A DNA stretch of 64,000 nt, taken from assembly GCF_004570325.1 (NCBI RefSeq), contig NZ_SPQO01000010.1, positions 62,001 to 126,000 of the forward strand, in the 5' to 3' direction. This stretch comes from Mycobacterium sp. PS03-16 (GTDB lineage Bacteria > Actinomycetota > Actinomycetes > Mycobacteriales > Mycobacteriaceae). The position numbers were made by a program, and so were the translations under genes. Below the pieces are notes generated by a model. It did not search any database and had not been told where the DNA came from. It saw only the letters and a list, made by a program, of their open reading frames with translations. Of this stretch, positions 36,874-47,912 are shown in pieces (the first letter of the stretch is position 1; every line of letters begins with the position of its first letter).

Positions 36874-36894
36874 TTTGTCTAGACGAACGACAAA
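36874..36894. promoter_or_regulatory. Candidate operator of the alkB promoter
   Basis: TTTGTC-N9-GACAAA, perfect 6-bp arms, directly upstream of a TATAGT -10 box at 36903-36908 and overlapping the expected -35 position. It is the best candidate binding site for the TetR repressor encoded three genes downstream. Confidence 0.5.
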
Positions 36895-36902
36895 TTTAGC
36901 TT

Positions 36903-36908
36903 TATAGT
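36903..36908 (+). promoter_or_regulatory. Probable -10 box of alkB
   Basis: TATAGT fits the mycobacterial TANNNT consensus and lies about 38 bp before the alkB start, in an AT-rich stretch that stands out from the GC-rich surroundings. A weak -35 (TAGACG, 36880-36885) is at 17 bp and falls inside the inverted repeat. Confidence 0.45.
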
Positions 36909-36946
36909 CAAGTCATCGCCGTGATGCCACTCACATGGAGGTGACC

Positions 36947-38170
36947 GTGACCGCACAGACCGACGCCGTCGACCCGCTGCTCTGGACCGATCGCAAGCGC
37001 TACCTGTGGCTGATGGGGTTGATCGCCCCGACCGCGCTGTTCGTGATGCTGCCGCTGGTGTGGGCGCTCAACCAGCAGGGCTGGCACGCCGCCGCGGCCG
37101 TGCCGTTCTGGATCGGCCCGATCCTGCTGTACGTCGTGCTGCCCGCGCTCGATCTGAGGTTCGGCCCGGACGGGCAGAATCCTCCCGAGGAGGTGATGGA
37201 GCGGTTGGAGAACGACCGCTACTACCGCTACTGCACCTACCTCTACATCCCATTCCAGTACGCGAGTGTCGTCCTGGGCGCCTACCTGTTCACCGCGACG
37301 GATCTGAGCTGGCTCGGTGTCGACGGCGGCCTCGGCTGGCCGGCCAAGATCGGCCTGGCGCTCTCGGTCGGCCTGCTCGGCGGGGTCGGGATCAACACCG
37401 CCCACGAGATGGGGCACAAGAAGGACTCGCTCGAGCGCTGGCTGGCCAAGATCACGCTGGCGCAGACCTGCTACGGCCACTTCTATGTCGAGCACAACCG
37501 CGGGCACCACGTCCGCGTCGCCACCCCGGAGGATCCCGCGTCGGCCCGCTTCGGCGAGACCGTCTGGGAGTTCATGCCGCGCAGCGTGATCGGCAGCCTG
37601 CGCTCGTCGTGGGAGCTCGAGGCCAAGCGGCTGGAGCGGGCGGGCAAGTCCACGTGGCACTGGTCGAACGACGTGCTCAACGCGTGGGCGATGTCGGTGG
37701 TGTTCTACGGCGCCCTGATCGCGATCTTCGGCTGGGCGCTGATCCCCTACATCGTGATCTCGGCGGTGTTCGGCTTCACGCTGCTGGAGACCGTGAACTA
37801 TCTCGAGCACTACGGGCTGCTGCGTCGGCGGCTGGGCAACGGCCGCTACGAACGCTGCACGCCGGTGCACAGCTGGAACTCCGACCACATCGTGACCAAC
37901 CTGTTCCTCTACCACCTGCAGCGGCACAGCGACCATCACGCCAACCCGACCCGGCGCTACCAGACGCTGCGCAGCATGGCCGGCGCGCCGAACCTGCCGA
38001 GCGGTTACGCCTCGATGATCGCGCTGACCTACGTGCCTGCGCTGTGGCGCAAGGTGATGGACCCCCGGGTGCTCGAGCACTACGACGGCGACATCACCCG
38101 GGTGAACATCCACCCGCGGGTGCGAGACAAGGTGCTGGCCGACTACGGCCCCACCGGAAACGCTCGCTGA
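36947..38170 (+). CDS. alkB: Alkane 1-monooxygenase
   Basis: Membrane di-iron hydroxylase that oxidises n-alkanes to 1-alkanols with electrons delivered by rubredoxin. The 407 residues have six membrane helices and the histidine boxes HEMGHKKDSLERW, EHNRGHHVR, LQRHSDHHANPTRRYQ plus NYLEHYG. GTG 36947 is preferred: a GGAGGTGA ribosome-binding site begins at 36937; in-frame ATG 36935 overlaps that site. It starts the alkB-rubredoxin-tetR unit. Its partner rubredoxin is interrupted, so electron supply must come from elsewhere unless the stop is read through. Confidence 0.93.
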   Translation: MTAQTDAVDPLLWTDRKRYLWLMGLIAPTALFVMLPLVWALNQQGWHAAAAVPFWIGPILLYVVLPALDLRFGPDGQNPPEEVMERLENDRYYRYCTYLYIPFQYASVVLGAYLFTATDLSWLGVDGGLGWPAKIGLALSVGLLGGVGINTAHEMGHKKDSLERWLAKITLAQTCYGHFYVEHNRGHHVRVATPEDPASARFGETVWEFMPRSVIGSLRSSWELEAKRLERAGKSTWHWSNDVLNAWAMSVVFYGALIAIFGWALIPYIVISAVFGFTLLETVNYLEHYGLLRRRLGNGRYERCTPVHSWNSDHIVTNLFLYHLQRHSDHHANPTRRYQTLRSMAGAPNLPSGYASMIALTYVPALWRKVMDPRVLEHYDGDITRVNIHPRVRDKVLADYGPTGNAR

Positions 38171-38209
38171 CCACGACGCGAGAGTCACCGCCGATCGAAG
38201 GGAAACCCC

Positions 38210-38392
38210 ATGACCGACTACAAGCTGTTCGTCTGCGTGCAGTGCGGCTTCGAGTACGACGAGGCCAAGGGCTGGCCGGAGGACGGTATCGCCCCGGGCA
38301 CCCGATAGGACGACATCCCCGACGACTGGAGCTGTCCGGACTGCGGCGCGGCCAAAGCCGACTTCGACATGGTGGAGATCGCACGCCCGTGA
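38210..38392 (+). pseudogene. rubB: Rubredoxin (RubB/AlkG2 type) interrupted by an in-frame TAG
   Basis: A 60-codon rubredoxin reading [19 protein letters not shown] with CVQC and, later, CPDC iron ligands, but codon 33 (38306-38308) is TAG within GTR-stop-DDIPDDW, where rubredoxins of this type have Trp (TGG). The frame continues intact after it to TGA at 38390. Thus a single G-to-A change breaks the gene; the product would be 32 residues with half the iron site. The second rubredoxin usual in mycobacterial alkB operons (RubA) is absent, as only 39 bp separate alkB from this gene. Sequencing error is possible. The final stop overlaps the tetR start. Confidence 0.88.
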
Positions 38393-39063
38393 CGGCGGCA
38401 CGCGCGGCCGAAGACGATATCGTCGCGCGTGTGACCACCGGGCGCGACCGTCGCAGCGCGCAGCGCATGCCGTACGCCGAGGCGTCGAGGGTGCTGCTGC
38501 GCGACTCGATCCTTGACGGCATGCGCGACCTGCTGACCAGCCGCGACTGGTCGTCGATCACGCTGTCGGACGTCGCGAAGGCCGCGGGGATCAGCCGCCA
38601 GACCATCTACAACGAGTTCGGCTCGCGGCACGGCCTGGCGCAGGGGTACGCGCTCCGCCTGGCCGACCGGCTGGTCGACGCCGTCGACGACGCCATCGAG
38701 GGCAACGTCGGCGCGGTCCACGCCGCCTTCCTCGAGGGGTTCCGGGCGTTCTTCACCGAGTCGGCCGCCGATCCGCTGGTCATCTCCCTGCTGTCCGGGG
38801 ACACCAAGCCCGATCTGCTGCAGATCATCACCACCGACAGCGGCCCGATCATCAGCCGGTGTTCGGAGCGGCTCACCGCGACGTTCCAGCACAGCTGGGT
38901 CAAGGCGAGCGACACCGACGCCGGCATCCTGGCCCGCGCGATCGTGCGCCTGGCCATGAGCTACGTGTCGATGCCCCCGGAGGCCGACCACGATGTGGCC
39001 GGTGACCTGGCCCGGCTGATGACGCCGTTCGCCGAGCGATACGGTGTGATCGAGCAGAATTAG
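38389..39063 (+). CDS. TetR-family repressor of the alkane hydroxylase operon (Rv3249c/AlkX-like)
   Basis: A 224-residue TetR-type regulator. The N-terminal DNA-binding domain includes WSSITLSDVAKAAGISRQTIYNEFGSRHGL; the C-terminal part would bind a lipid or alkane-related ligand. GTG 38389 overlaps the rubredoxin stop (GTGA); GTG 38431 is an alternative that removes 14 residues. Position last in the alkB operon fits autoregulation through the inverted repeat at 36874-36894. Confidence 0.87.
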   Translation: MTAARAAEDDIVARVTTGRDRRSAQRMPYAEASRVLLRDSILDGMRDLLTSRDWSSITLSDVAKAAGISRQTIYNEFGSRHGLAQGYALRLADRLVDAVDDAIEGNVGAVHAAFLEGFRAFFTESAADPLVISLLSGDTKPDLLQIITTDSGPIISRCSERLTATFQHSWVKASDTDAGILARAIVRLAMSYVSMPPEADHDVAGDLARLMTPFAERYGVIEQN

Positions 39064-39149
39064 CGGCGGCGATGAAGCACGCCGCGACGACTAATGTGTG
39101 TAACCGAGCTAAATGATGCGACGCGCGCACGAGAAGGAAACGTATAACC

Positions 39150-40619
<1,470 letters not shown>

Positions 40620-40635
40620 CCGATCGGTGAGTGAA

Positions 40636-40670
40636 CGAGCCCCGGCACACGCGTCGTGTGCCGGGGCTCG
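40636..40670 (+). terminator. Terminator hairpin after sahH
   Basis: CGAGCCCCGGCACACG pairs perfectly over 16 bp with CGTGTGCCGGGGCTCG across a 3-nt loop, 16 bp after the stop. There is no U-tract, as is common in mycobacteria. Confidence 0.8.
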
Positions 40671-40763
40671 TCTCATGGTGCCCCCGCGATCGAAAACGCT
40701 TGTGTCAGCGGCCGGATGCGCAGAAGCTCACCATGGCCGATGGCGTTTTGTTAACGTTCGCGG

Positions 40764-42083
40764 GTGGGTCGGGGGATTCGGGTACTCGTTACAGTCGTCG
40801 GTCTGATTGTCATCGCGGTCTCGGGCGCCGTACCCGCCGCGGCCGACGATCCGACCATCGACCACCACCATCCGTACTTCAACGAGGACGAGTACCAGGC
40901 GTTCTACACCCCGCCCGTCCCGCTGCCACCGGGCCGGCCCGGGGACGTGATTCGCAGCGAACCGTCGCGGCTGGTGCTCGAGCCGTCCGGCCAGTTGGGC
41001 ATGATCATGGCCAACGGTACGCGAATCATGTACCGCAGCAACGATGCTCGCGGCAATCCGGTGGCGGTGACCGGCACCTACTTCGAGCCGCACAACCCGT
41101 GGCCGTTCGGCGGGCCGCGTCCGCTGATCGTCTACGGACCCGGCACGCAGGGCCAGGGCGACCAATGTGCGCCGTCCCGGCAGTTCAACCAGGGCATCCA
41201 CTGGTCGCCCTACCTCGACATCGCCTTCAACTACGAGGAGCTGTTCGTCGCGACGATGGTCGCGCGCGGGTTCGCGATCGTGATGACCGACTACGAGGGC
41301 CTCGGGACTCCCGGACTGCACACCTACGTCAGCCGCGTCTCGCAGGGCCACGCCATGCTCGACGCGGCCCGCGCCGCCAAGCGGCTTCCGGGGACCTCGC
41401 TCAATCCCGATGGGCCCGTGGCGTTCTGGGGATACTCCCAGGGCGGGGGAGCGGCGGCGTCGGCGGCCGAGATGGCCGAGCAGTACGCGCCGGAGCTCGA
41501 TCCGGTCGGCACCTACGCCGGGGCGCCGCCCGCAGACCTCAAGGCGCTCTTTCCGTTCGCCGACGGCAGCATGCTGGTGGGAGTCGTGGGATATGCATTG
41601 AACTCGGTGATGACCGCCTATCCCGAGCACGAAGCGGCGATCCGGGCCACCCTGACCCCGCGCGGCGCCGACATGCTGTTCAAGGTACGCGATCAGTGCA
41701 TCGCGGAGACGATCACGAAGTTCATGTTCCGGCACCTGCAGCCCTACTTCAACGACGACATCAACGGCCTGGTGCAGCGCGAACCGTTCGTGTCGCTGTT
41801 CGAGGAGCAGAAGCTGGGGCGCTCGAAGCCGAATGCGCCGGTGCTGATCAACGCCAACCGATTCGACCCGCTGGTGCCCTGGGCGCCGGCGATGCAGCTC
41901 GGCCGCGACTGGTGCGCCCAGGGCGCCGATGTGGAGGCGCGGACCAACGAGCAGCCACCGTTCCTCAACAAGGCCGTGGTCAACCACGCGCTGCCGATGC
42001 TGGTCGACGGTGAACCGGCCATGCAGTGGATCGCCGACCGGTTCAAGGGAGTGCCGACGGCCCCGAACTGCGGGCGGTTCTGA
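40764..42083 (+). CDS. Secreted lipase (LIP family alpha/beta hydrolase)
   Basis: A 439-residue exported esterase/lipase. A Sec signal peptide covers residues 1 to about 27 (VLVTVVGLIVIAVSGAVPAAADD). The nucleophile elbow is GYSQGG (VAFWGYSQGGGAAASAAE), after a TYFEPHNPWPFGGPRPLIVYGPGTQG oxyanion region; an Asp in ANRFDPLVP and a His in NHALP are likely triad partners. This family (secretory lipase) hydrolyses acylglycerols or esters. It starts with GTG 40764 and lies between sahH and tmk, a position that is direct adjacency in M. tuberculosis, so it is an accessory gene. Confidence 0.87.
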   Translation: MGRGIRVLVTVVGLIVIAVSGAVPAAADDPTIDHHHPYFNEDEYQAFYTPPVPLPPGRPGDVIRSEPSRLVLEPSGQLGMIMANGTRIMYRSNDARGNPVAVTGTYFEPHNPWPFGGPRPLIVYGPGTQGQGDQCAPSRQFNQGIHWSPYLDIAFNYEELFVATMVARGFAIVMTDYEGLGTPGLHTYVSRVSQGHAMLDAARAAKRLPGTSLNPDGPVAFWGYSQGGGAAASAAEMAEQYAPELDPVGTYAGAPPADLKALFPFADGSMLVGVVGYALNSVMTAYPEHEAAIRATLTPRGADMLFKVRDQCIAETITKFMFRHLQPYFNDDINGLVQREPFVSLFEEQKLGRSKPNAPVLINANRFDPLVPWAPAMQLGRDWCAQGADVEARTNEQPPFLNKAVVNHALPMLVDGEPAMQWIADRFKGVPTAPNCGRF

Positions 42084-42174
42084 CCACGCGCGGTTCTTAC
42101 GGCTCGGTGACCACCGTTTCGCGCTACGGACCCTCGGGTACTGGGAGCTCACAGTCGGTTGAGGAAGGGCGTGA

Positions 42175-43002
42175 GTGGGCGTGCACATCGGTGACGAGCA
42201 GACCTTGGATCAGACGGCGGGACTGGTGGCGCCGATCAACCTGATCTCGCACGCGACCCTGCGCACCGCGGTCGGCCGACTGCAGGAGCAGCGCGGAATC
42301 GCCGACGCGGACATCGCCTTTCGCGCCCTGCTGAGGGTCGCGATGCGCTACGGCGTCAAGCTGCGCCATCTGTCCGCGGCGGTCATCGCCACCGACACCC
42401 GTCCGCGCGACGCGGTGCGCGCTCCCGCACCTGCGCTGTCGTTCTCGCTGCGCGGCCGGGGCGAGGCGCCCAAGCGGGCCGACGTGCTCGCCGACCTGCT
42501 CACCACCGCGGTGGACCTGTTCGCCGCTCCCGCCGGTGCGGTGCAGTTGCGCGACGCCATGCACGGCGGGCTGTGCATCGAGAGCCACACCGGGGTCACC
42601 GAGCAGTTCCGCCAGCACTTCAGCTACCTCGAAGACGGCGGTTCGGCCGCCGCGCACGCCACCGCGCAGTGCGAGGTCACGCGGGTCGACGACGTGTCGA
42701 TCTCGCCGCTCTACCGCCTCGCCGACATGGAGGTGCTGGCCGGCAGCGGTGTGCACGCCGAGATCGCGGTGCCGATGTGCGACGAGGACGGCCGCAACTG
42801 GGGTGCGGTGACGGTCATGTTCGGCACCCCGCATCCGCGGCTGGACCCGTTCGCGATCGAGATGCTGCACGGCCACGCCGACTCGTGTGCCCAGTGGCTG
42901 CGGTGGTACGACAGCGCGGTCATGCCCATGCTCGTCGATGCCGTACACGACGTGGCCGCGGCGCTGGCGGCGGAGAAGGGCGGCACGGCCGTCTCCGCGT
43001 GA
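42175..43002 (+). CDS. ANTAR-GAF regulatory protein
   Basis: A 275-residue cytoplasmic protein. Residues about 20-70 match the ANTAR helical RNA-binding fold (LISHATLRTAVGRLQEQRGI, AFRALLRVAMRYGVKLRHLS), followed by a GAF-type sensor domain (about 95-250; GAVQLRDAMHGGLCIESHTG, GVHAEIAVPMCDEDGR). ANTAR proteins bind paired hairpins and block terminators. The ANTAR segment comes before the GAF, the reverse of the commonest order. GAGGAAGGG at 42161-42169 supports GTG 42175. Target unknown. Confidence 0.75.
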   Translation: MGVHIGDEQTLDQTAGLVAPINLISHATLRTAVGRLQEQRGIADADIAFRALLRVAMRYGVKLRHLSAAVIATDTRPRDAVRAPAPALSFSLRGRGEAPKRADVLADLLTTAVDLFAAPAGAVQLRDAMHGGLCIESHTGVTEQFRQHFSYLEDGGSAAAHATAQCEVTRVDDVSISPLYRLADMEVLAGSGVHAEIAVPMCDEDGRNWGAVTVMFGTPHPRLDPFAIEMLHGHADSCAQWLRWYDSAVMPMLVDAVHDVAAALAAEKGGTAVSA

Positions 43003-43045
43003 GCCGTACCCGCCGCGCCGGGCGGGACGTGGTTACGCTCGCCGG

Positions 43046-43678
43046 GTGCTCATCGCGATCGAGGGTGTCGACGGCGCAGGCAAACGCACGCTGACCGACG
43101 GGCTGCGCGCCTCGTTCGAGGCGGCCGGCCGATCGGTCACCAGCCTCGCCTTCCCGCGCTACCACCAGTCGATCACCGCCGACCTGGCCGCCGAGGCCCT
43201 GCACGGCGGGCACGGTGACCTCGCCGAGTCGGTGTACGCGATGGCGGTGCTGTTCGCACTCGACCGTGCCGGCGCCCGCGAGCAGATCGGCGAGCTCACC
43301 GCCGCCCACGACATCGTGATCCTCGACCGCTACGTCGCCTCCAACGCCGCCTACAGCGCAGCGCGGCTGCACCAGGACGCGGGCGGGGAGGTGGTCGAAT
43401 GGGTGCGGGCGCTCGAGTTCGACCGGCTGGCCCTGCCCGCACCGGACTGGCAGCTGCTGCTCGACGTGCCGACCGCGCTGGCGGCCGAACGCGCCGAGCG
43501 GCGCGCCGCCCAGGAAGCCGACCGCGCGCGCGACGCCTATGAGCGCGACGGGGGTCTGCAGCGGCGCACCGGTGAGGTGTACGCCGGACTGGCCGCCGCA
43601 CACTGGTGCGGCCGCTGGTCGGTCGCCGGACCCGATGTCGAGCCGGCCGCGCTGGCGGCGACGCTCTTGGGGCGCTGA
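43046..43678 (+). CDS. tmk: Thymidylate kinase
   Basis: Phosphorylates dTMP to dTDP. The 210 residues begin VLIAIEGVDGAGKRTL (P-loop), continue FPRYHQS, HGDLAESVYAMAVLFALDRA and the DR(Y/H) motif VILDRYVASNAAYSAARLH, and end with a short lid region DRARDAYERDGGLQRR. GTG 43046 gives the M. tuberculosis-like start. It precedes mtrA, as in all mycobacteria. Confidence 0.93.
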   Translation: MLIAIEGVDGAGKRTLTDGLRASFEAAGRSVTSLAFPRYHQSITADLAAEALHGGHGDLAESVYAMAVLFALDRAGAREQIGELTAAHDIVILDRYVASNAAYSAARLHQDAGGEVVEWVRALEFDRLALPAPDWQLLLDVPTALAAERAERRAAQEADRARDAYERDGGLQRRTGEVYAGLAAAHWCGRWSVAGPDVEPAALAATLLGR

Positions 43679-43681
43679 GCA

Positions 43682-43701
43682 GGGGACCCGCCGTCGTCCC
43701 C
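43682..43701 (+). terminator. Weak hairpin between tmk and mtrA
   Basis: GGGGAC pairs with GTCCCC across an 8-nt loop, just after the tmk stop. A 6-bp stem is short for a terminator. Confidence 0.25.
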
Positions 43702-43753
43702 GTTGCGAAACGCCCAGCGTGGGAGCGGGGTTTTATCGCGATCTGGTGACACC

Positions 43754-44440
43754 ATGGACACCATGAGGCAAAGGATTCTGGTTGTCGACGACGACCCGTC
43801 GCTGGCGGAGATGCTCACCATCGTCCTGCGCGGGGAGGGGTTCGACACCGCCGTCATCGGCGACGGCACCCAGGCGCTCACCGCCGTGCGGGAACTCCGG
43901 CCCGATCTGGTGTTGCTGGATCTGATGCTGCCGGGCATGAACGGGATCGACGTGTGCCGGGTGCTACGCGCCGACTCCGGTGTGCCGATCGTGATGCTGA
44001 CCGCCAAGACCGACACCGTGGACGTGGTGCTCGGCCTGGAGTCCGGCGCCGACGACTACGTGATGAAGCCGTTCAAACCCAAGGAACTGGTGGCGCGGGT
44101 GCGGGCCCGGCTGCGGCGCAACGAGGACGAGCCGGCGGAGTTGCTGTCGATCGCCGATGTCGACATCGACGTGCCCGCCCACAAGGTGACCCGCCAGGGT
44201 GAGCAGATCTCACTGACCCCGCTGGAGTTCGACCTGCTGGTGGCGCTGGCACGCAAACCACGGCAGGTGTTTACTCGAGATGTGCTGCTCGAACAGGTGT
44301 GGGGTTACCGTCACCCCGCGGACACCCGTTTGGTGAACGTGCATGTCCAGCGGCTGCGGGCCAAGGTCGAGAAGGATCCGGAGAACCCGCAGGTGGTGTT
44401 GACCGTTCGAGGAGTGGGATACAAGGCCGGACCTCCGTGA
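43754..44440 (+). CDS. mtrA: Response regulator MtrA
   Basis: OmpR-type regulator of cell division, replication and cell-wall genes, partner of MtrB. The 228 residues are nearly those of M. tuberculosis MtrA: receiver acidic pocket VVDDDP, phosphorylated Asp56 in [10 protein letters not shown], Lys in MKPFKPKEL, and a winged-helix domain with [15 protein letters not shown] and [14 protein letters not shown] 43754 (MDTMRQ) is the conserved start. mtrB follows after 49 bp. Confidence 0.97.
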   Translation: MDTMRQRILVVDDDPSLAEMLTIVLRGEGFDTAVIGDGTQALTAVRELRPDLVLLDLMLPGMNGIDVCRVLRADSGVPIVMLTAKTDTVDVVLGLESGADDYVMKPFKPKELVARVRARLRRNEDEPAELLSIADVDIDVPAHKVTRQGEQISLTPLEFDLLVALARKPRQVFTRDVLLEQVWGYRHPADTRLVNVHVQRLRAKVEKDPENPQVVLTVRGVGYKAGPP

Positions 44441-44489
44441 CGATCCACCGCCCGCGTGTGGTCGTCGCGCCGACCGCACGGCGGCGGTC

Positions 44490-46148
44490 GTGATCTGGGG
44501 GTCGCGCCGCCGCATCCACCGGCGTTCGGCGCCCCTGGTCCGCGGGCTGGGAGCGCTGGGCCGGGCGCTGAGCCTGGCGTGGCGCCGGTCCCTGCAGTTG
44601 CGGGTGGTGTCGCTGACGCTGGGCCTGTCGCTGGCCGTCATCCTGGTGCTCGGCTTCGTGCTGACCAGCCAGATCACCGACCGCATCCTCGAGGTCAAGG
44701 TCAAGGCCGCCACCGAGGAGATCGAACAGGCCCGCAACACCGTCGGCGGCATCGTCGGCGGTGAGGAGACCCGCTCGCTGGACAGCAGCCTGCAGCTCGC
44801 GCGCAACACCTTGATCGACCGCAAGGCCGACGCCGGGGCGGGACTGGCCGGCGCCTACGACGCGGTCCTCGTCGTGCCGGGGGACGGTCCACGCGCCGCC
44901 ACCGCCGCAGGCCCCGTCGCCCAGATCCCGGAGTCCCTGCGTGACTTCGTGAAAGCCGGTCAGGTCAGCTACCAGTACGCGACCGTGACCACCGACGGGT
45001 TCACCGGTCCGGCGCTGATCGTCGGCAGCCCCACCACGTCGGCCACCTCGTCGGTGACCAATCTCGAGCTGTACCTGATCTTCCCGCTCAACAACGAGGA
45101 GTCGACGATCGCGCTGGTGCGCGGCACCATGGCCACCGGCGGCATCGTGCTGCTGGGGTTGCTCGCGGCGATCGCGCTGCTGGTGGCCCGGCAGATCGTG
45201 CTCCCGGTGCGGTCGGCGTCGCGGATCGCCGAACGCTTCGCCGAGGGGCACCTGACCGAACGGATGCCGGTGCGCGGCGAGGACGACATGGCGCGTCTGG
45301 CGGTGTCGTTCAACGACATGGCCGAGAGCCTGCACCGGCAGATCACCTCCCTCGAGGAGTTCGGTAACCTGCAGCGCCGGTTCACCTCCGACGTCTCCCA
45401 CGAGTTGCGGACCCCGCTGACCACGGTGCGGATGGCCGCCGACCTGATCCACGACCACAGCGAGGAGCTCGACCCGGCGCTGCGCCGCTCGACGGAACTG
45501 ATGGTCAGCGAACTCGACCGGTTCGAGACACTGCTCAACGACCTGCTCGAGATCTCCCGGCACGACGCCGGCGTCGCCGAACTGTCCGTCGAATCGGTGG
45601 ACCTGCGCGACACCGTCCGAAGCGCGCTGGACAACGTCGGCCACCTCGCGCAGGAGGCCGACATCGAGCTCATCGTCGACCAGCCCGCCGACGAGGTGAT
45701 CGCCGAGGTGGATTCCCGCCGGGTGGAACGCATCCTGCGCAACCTGATCGCCAACGCGATCGACCACGCCGAACACAAACCGGTGCGAATCCGGATGGCC
45801 GCCGACGAGGACACGGTGGCCGTGACGGTGCGCGATTACGGCGTGGGACTGCGGCCGGGCGAGGAGAAGCTCGTGTTCAGCCGGTTCTGGCGGTCGGACC
45901 CGTCGCGGGTGCGGCGCTCCGGCGGGACCGGGCTCGGACTGGCCATCAGCATCGAGGACGCCCGCCTGCACCAGGGGCGGCTCGAGGCGTGGGGTGAGCC
46001 CGGCAAGGGCGCCTGTTTCCGCCTGACGCTGCCGCTGGTGCGCGGACACAAGGTCACCACGAGTCCGTTGCCGCTCAAACCGATTGCGCCCGAGCGGGCG
46101 CCGCAGCGCTCGACGCGCGAACGGGAGCCGGCGGGGGAGACGGTGTGA
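44490..46148 (+). CDS. mtrB: Sensor histidine kinase MtrB
   Basis: Membrane kinase that phosphorylates MtrA. The 552 residues comprise a basic N-terminus starting [11 protein letters not shown]1 (about 37-60), an extracytoplasmic domain of about 150 residues, TM2 ([18 protein letters not shown]), HAMP ([19 protein letters not shown]), the H-box [17 protein letters not shown]-box [12 protein letters not shown] and G-boxes [19 protein letters not shown] 44490 matches the M. tuberculosis start. The stop overlaps the lpqB start (GTGA). Confidence 0.96.
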   Translation: MIWGSRRRIHRRSAPLVRGLGALGRALSLAWRRSLQLRVVSLTLGLSLAVILVLGFVLTSQITDRILEVKVKAATEEIEQARNTVGGIVGGEETRSLDSSLQLARNTLIDRKADAGAGLAGAYDAVLVVPGDGPRAATAAGPVAQIPESLRDFVKAGQVSYQYATVTTDGFTGPALIVGSPTTSATSSVTNLELYLIFPLNNEESTIALVRGTMATGGIVLLGLLAAIALLVARQIVLPVRSASRIAERFAEGHLTERMPVRGEDDMARLAVSFNDMAESLHRQITSLEEFGNLQRRFTSDVSHELRTPLTTVRMAADLIHDHSEELDPALRRSTELMVSELDRFETLLNDLLEISRHDAGVAELSVESVDLRDTVRSALDNVGHLAQEADIELIVDQPADEVIAEVDSRRVERILRNLIANAIDHAEHKPVRIRMAADEDTVAVTVRDYGVGLRPGEEKLVFSRFWRSDPSRVRRSGGTGLGLAISIEDARLHQGRLEAWGEPGKGACFRLTLPLVRGHKVTTSPLPLKPIAPERAPQRSTREREPAGETV

Positions 46149-47908
46149 GGCACGTACGGGTGGCCGCCTGGCTGCTGGCGCTGGCCATGGTCGTCGCGGG
46201 ATGCGCCGGTGTGCCGAATTCCTCGGCGCCCCAGGCCATCGGGACGGTGGCACGGCCCGCGCCGCCGAGCCTGCCGAAACCGACCCCTGGCATGGATCCC
46301 GACGTGCTGCTGCGGGAGTTCCTCAAGGCCACCGCCGATCCCGCCAACCGGCACCTCGCCGCCCGGCAGTTCCTCACCGAATCCGCGTCGCAGGGGTGGG
46401 ACGACGCCGGTAAGGCGTTGCTGATCGACCGGGTGGTGTTCGTCGAGACCCGGCAGCCCGAACGTGTGTCGGTGACGATGCGCGCCGACATCCTCGGCTC
46501 GCTGTCCGATATGGGGGTCTTCGAGACCGGTGAGGGCGCGCTGCCCGATCCCGGTCCCATCGAGCTGGTCAAGACCTCGGACGGCTGGCGTATCGACAAA
46601 CTGCCCAACGGGGTGTTCCTGGACTGGCAGCAGTTCCAGGCCACCTACAAGCGCCACACCCTGTACTTCGTCGATCCCACCGGCACCACGGTGGTCCCCG
46701 ACCCGCGCTATGTCGCGGTGTCCGATCCCGACCAGCTGGCCACCGAACTGGTGTCCAAGCTGATCGCCGGGCCGCGCCCCGAGATGGCCAACACGGTCCG
46801 CAACCTGGTCGGGGCGCCGCTGACGCTGCGCGGCCCGGTGACCCGCGCCGACGGCGGGAAGACCGGGATCGGTCGCGGGTACGGCGGCGCCCGTGTCGAT
46901 CTGGAGAACCTGTCCACCACCGACCCGCACAGCAGGCAGCTGCTGGCCGCGCAGATCATCTGGACCCTCAACCGGGCCGGGATCAACGGGCCGTACGTGC
47001 TCAACGCCGACGGGGCACCGCTGGACGACCGGTTCGCCGACGGCTGGGAGACCTCCGACGTCGCGGCCACCGACCCGGGCGCCTTCGCCGGCGCCGCGGC
47101 GGGACTGCACGCGCTGATGGGCGGATCGCTGGTGTCGCTGGACGGTCAGCGCGCCCCCCGCATCCCGGGCTCGTTCGGACAGGCGCCCAACCAGGCGTCG
47201 GCTGCGATCTCGCGCAGCGGACAGGACGCCGCGTCGGTCGTGGTGCTGCGGCCCGGCGCGCCGGACGTGGCCTCGTCGCTGTGGATGGGGCCGCTGGGCG
47301 GGCCCGCCGGTCAGGCGTTGGAGGGCCGTAGCCTCACCCGGCCGAGCTGGTCGCTCGACGACGCGGTCTGGGTGGTGGTCGACGGCATCAACGTCGTGCG
47401 GGTCTTCCGCGACGCCTCCGGAGCGCCCGCCCGGATCCCGGTCGACTCGGCGCCGGTGGCGATGAAGTTCCCCGGTCCGATCACCGAACTGCAGCTGTCC
47501 CGTGACGGCACCCGGGCGGCCATGGTGGTCGCCGGAAAGGTCATCCTCGCGTCGGTGGAGCAGACGCCGGGCGGGCAGTTCGCGCTGACCTATCCGCGGC
47601 GCCTGGGCTTCGGCCTCGGCGACACCGCGGTCTCGCTGTCGTGGCGCACCGGCGACGACATCGTGGTCAGCCGCCGCGACCCGCAGCACCCGGTGTCCTA
47701 TGTCAACCTCGACGGCGTCAACTCCGACGGGCCGAGCCGCAACCTCGCGATGCCGGTGACCACCGTGGCGGCCAGCCCGTCCACCGTGTACGTCGCTGAC
47801 GCCCGCGGCGTGGTGCAGCTGTCGGCGTCGACCGCCGAGGGCGATCCGGTGTGGACCGAGGTGCGGCCGCTGATGGTCGCGGGCACGGTGCCGGTGCTGC
47901 CGGGCTGA
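46145..47908 (+). CDS. lpqB: Lipoprotein LpqB (MtrAB accessory)
   Basis: Extracytoplasmic lipoprotein that modulates MtrB and the envelope. The 587 residues have a signal peptide with lipobox VVAGC ([20 protein letters not shown]), then a GerMN-like domain ([20 protein letters not shown]) and a C-terminal beta-propeller-like region ([20 protein letters not shown]). GTG 46145 overlaps mtrB by four bases, completing the conserved mtrA-mtrB-lpqB operon. Confidence 0.94.
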   Translation: MRHVRVAAWLLALAMVVAGCAGVPNSSAPQAIGTVARPAPPSLPKPTPGMDPDVLLREFLKATADPANRHLAARQFLTESASQGWDDAGKALLIDRVVFVETRQPERVSVTMRADILGSLSDMGVFETGEGALPDPGPIELVKTSDGWRIDKLPNGVFLDWQQFQATYKRHTLYFVDPTGTTVVPDPRYVAVSDPDQLATELVSKLIAGPRPEMANTVRNLVGAPLTLRGPVTRADGGKTGIGRGYGGARVDLENLSTTDPHSRQLLAAQIIWTLNRAGINGPYVLNADGAPLDDRFADGWETSDVAATDPGAFAGAAAGLHALMGGSLVSLDGQRAPRIPGSFGQAPNQASAAISRSGQDAASVVVLRPGAPDVASSLWMGPLGGPAGQALEGRSLTRPSWSLDDAVWVVVDGINVVRVFRDASGAPARIPVDSAPVAMKFPGPITELQLSRDGTRAAMVVAGKVILASVEQTPGGQFALTYPRRLGFGLGDTAVSLSWRTGDDIVVSRRDPQHPVSYVNLDGVNSDGPSRNLAMPVTTVAASPSTVYVADARGVVQLSASTAEGDPVWTEVRPLMVAGTVPVLPG

Positions 47909-47912
47909 CGGC

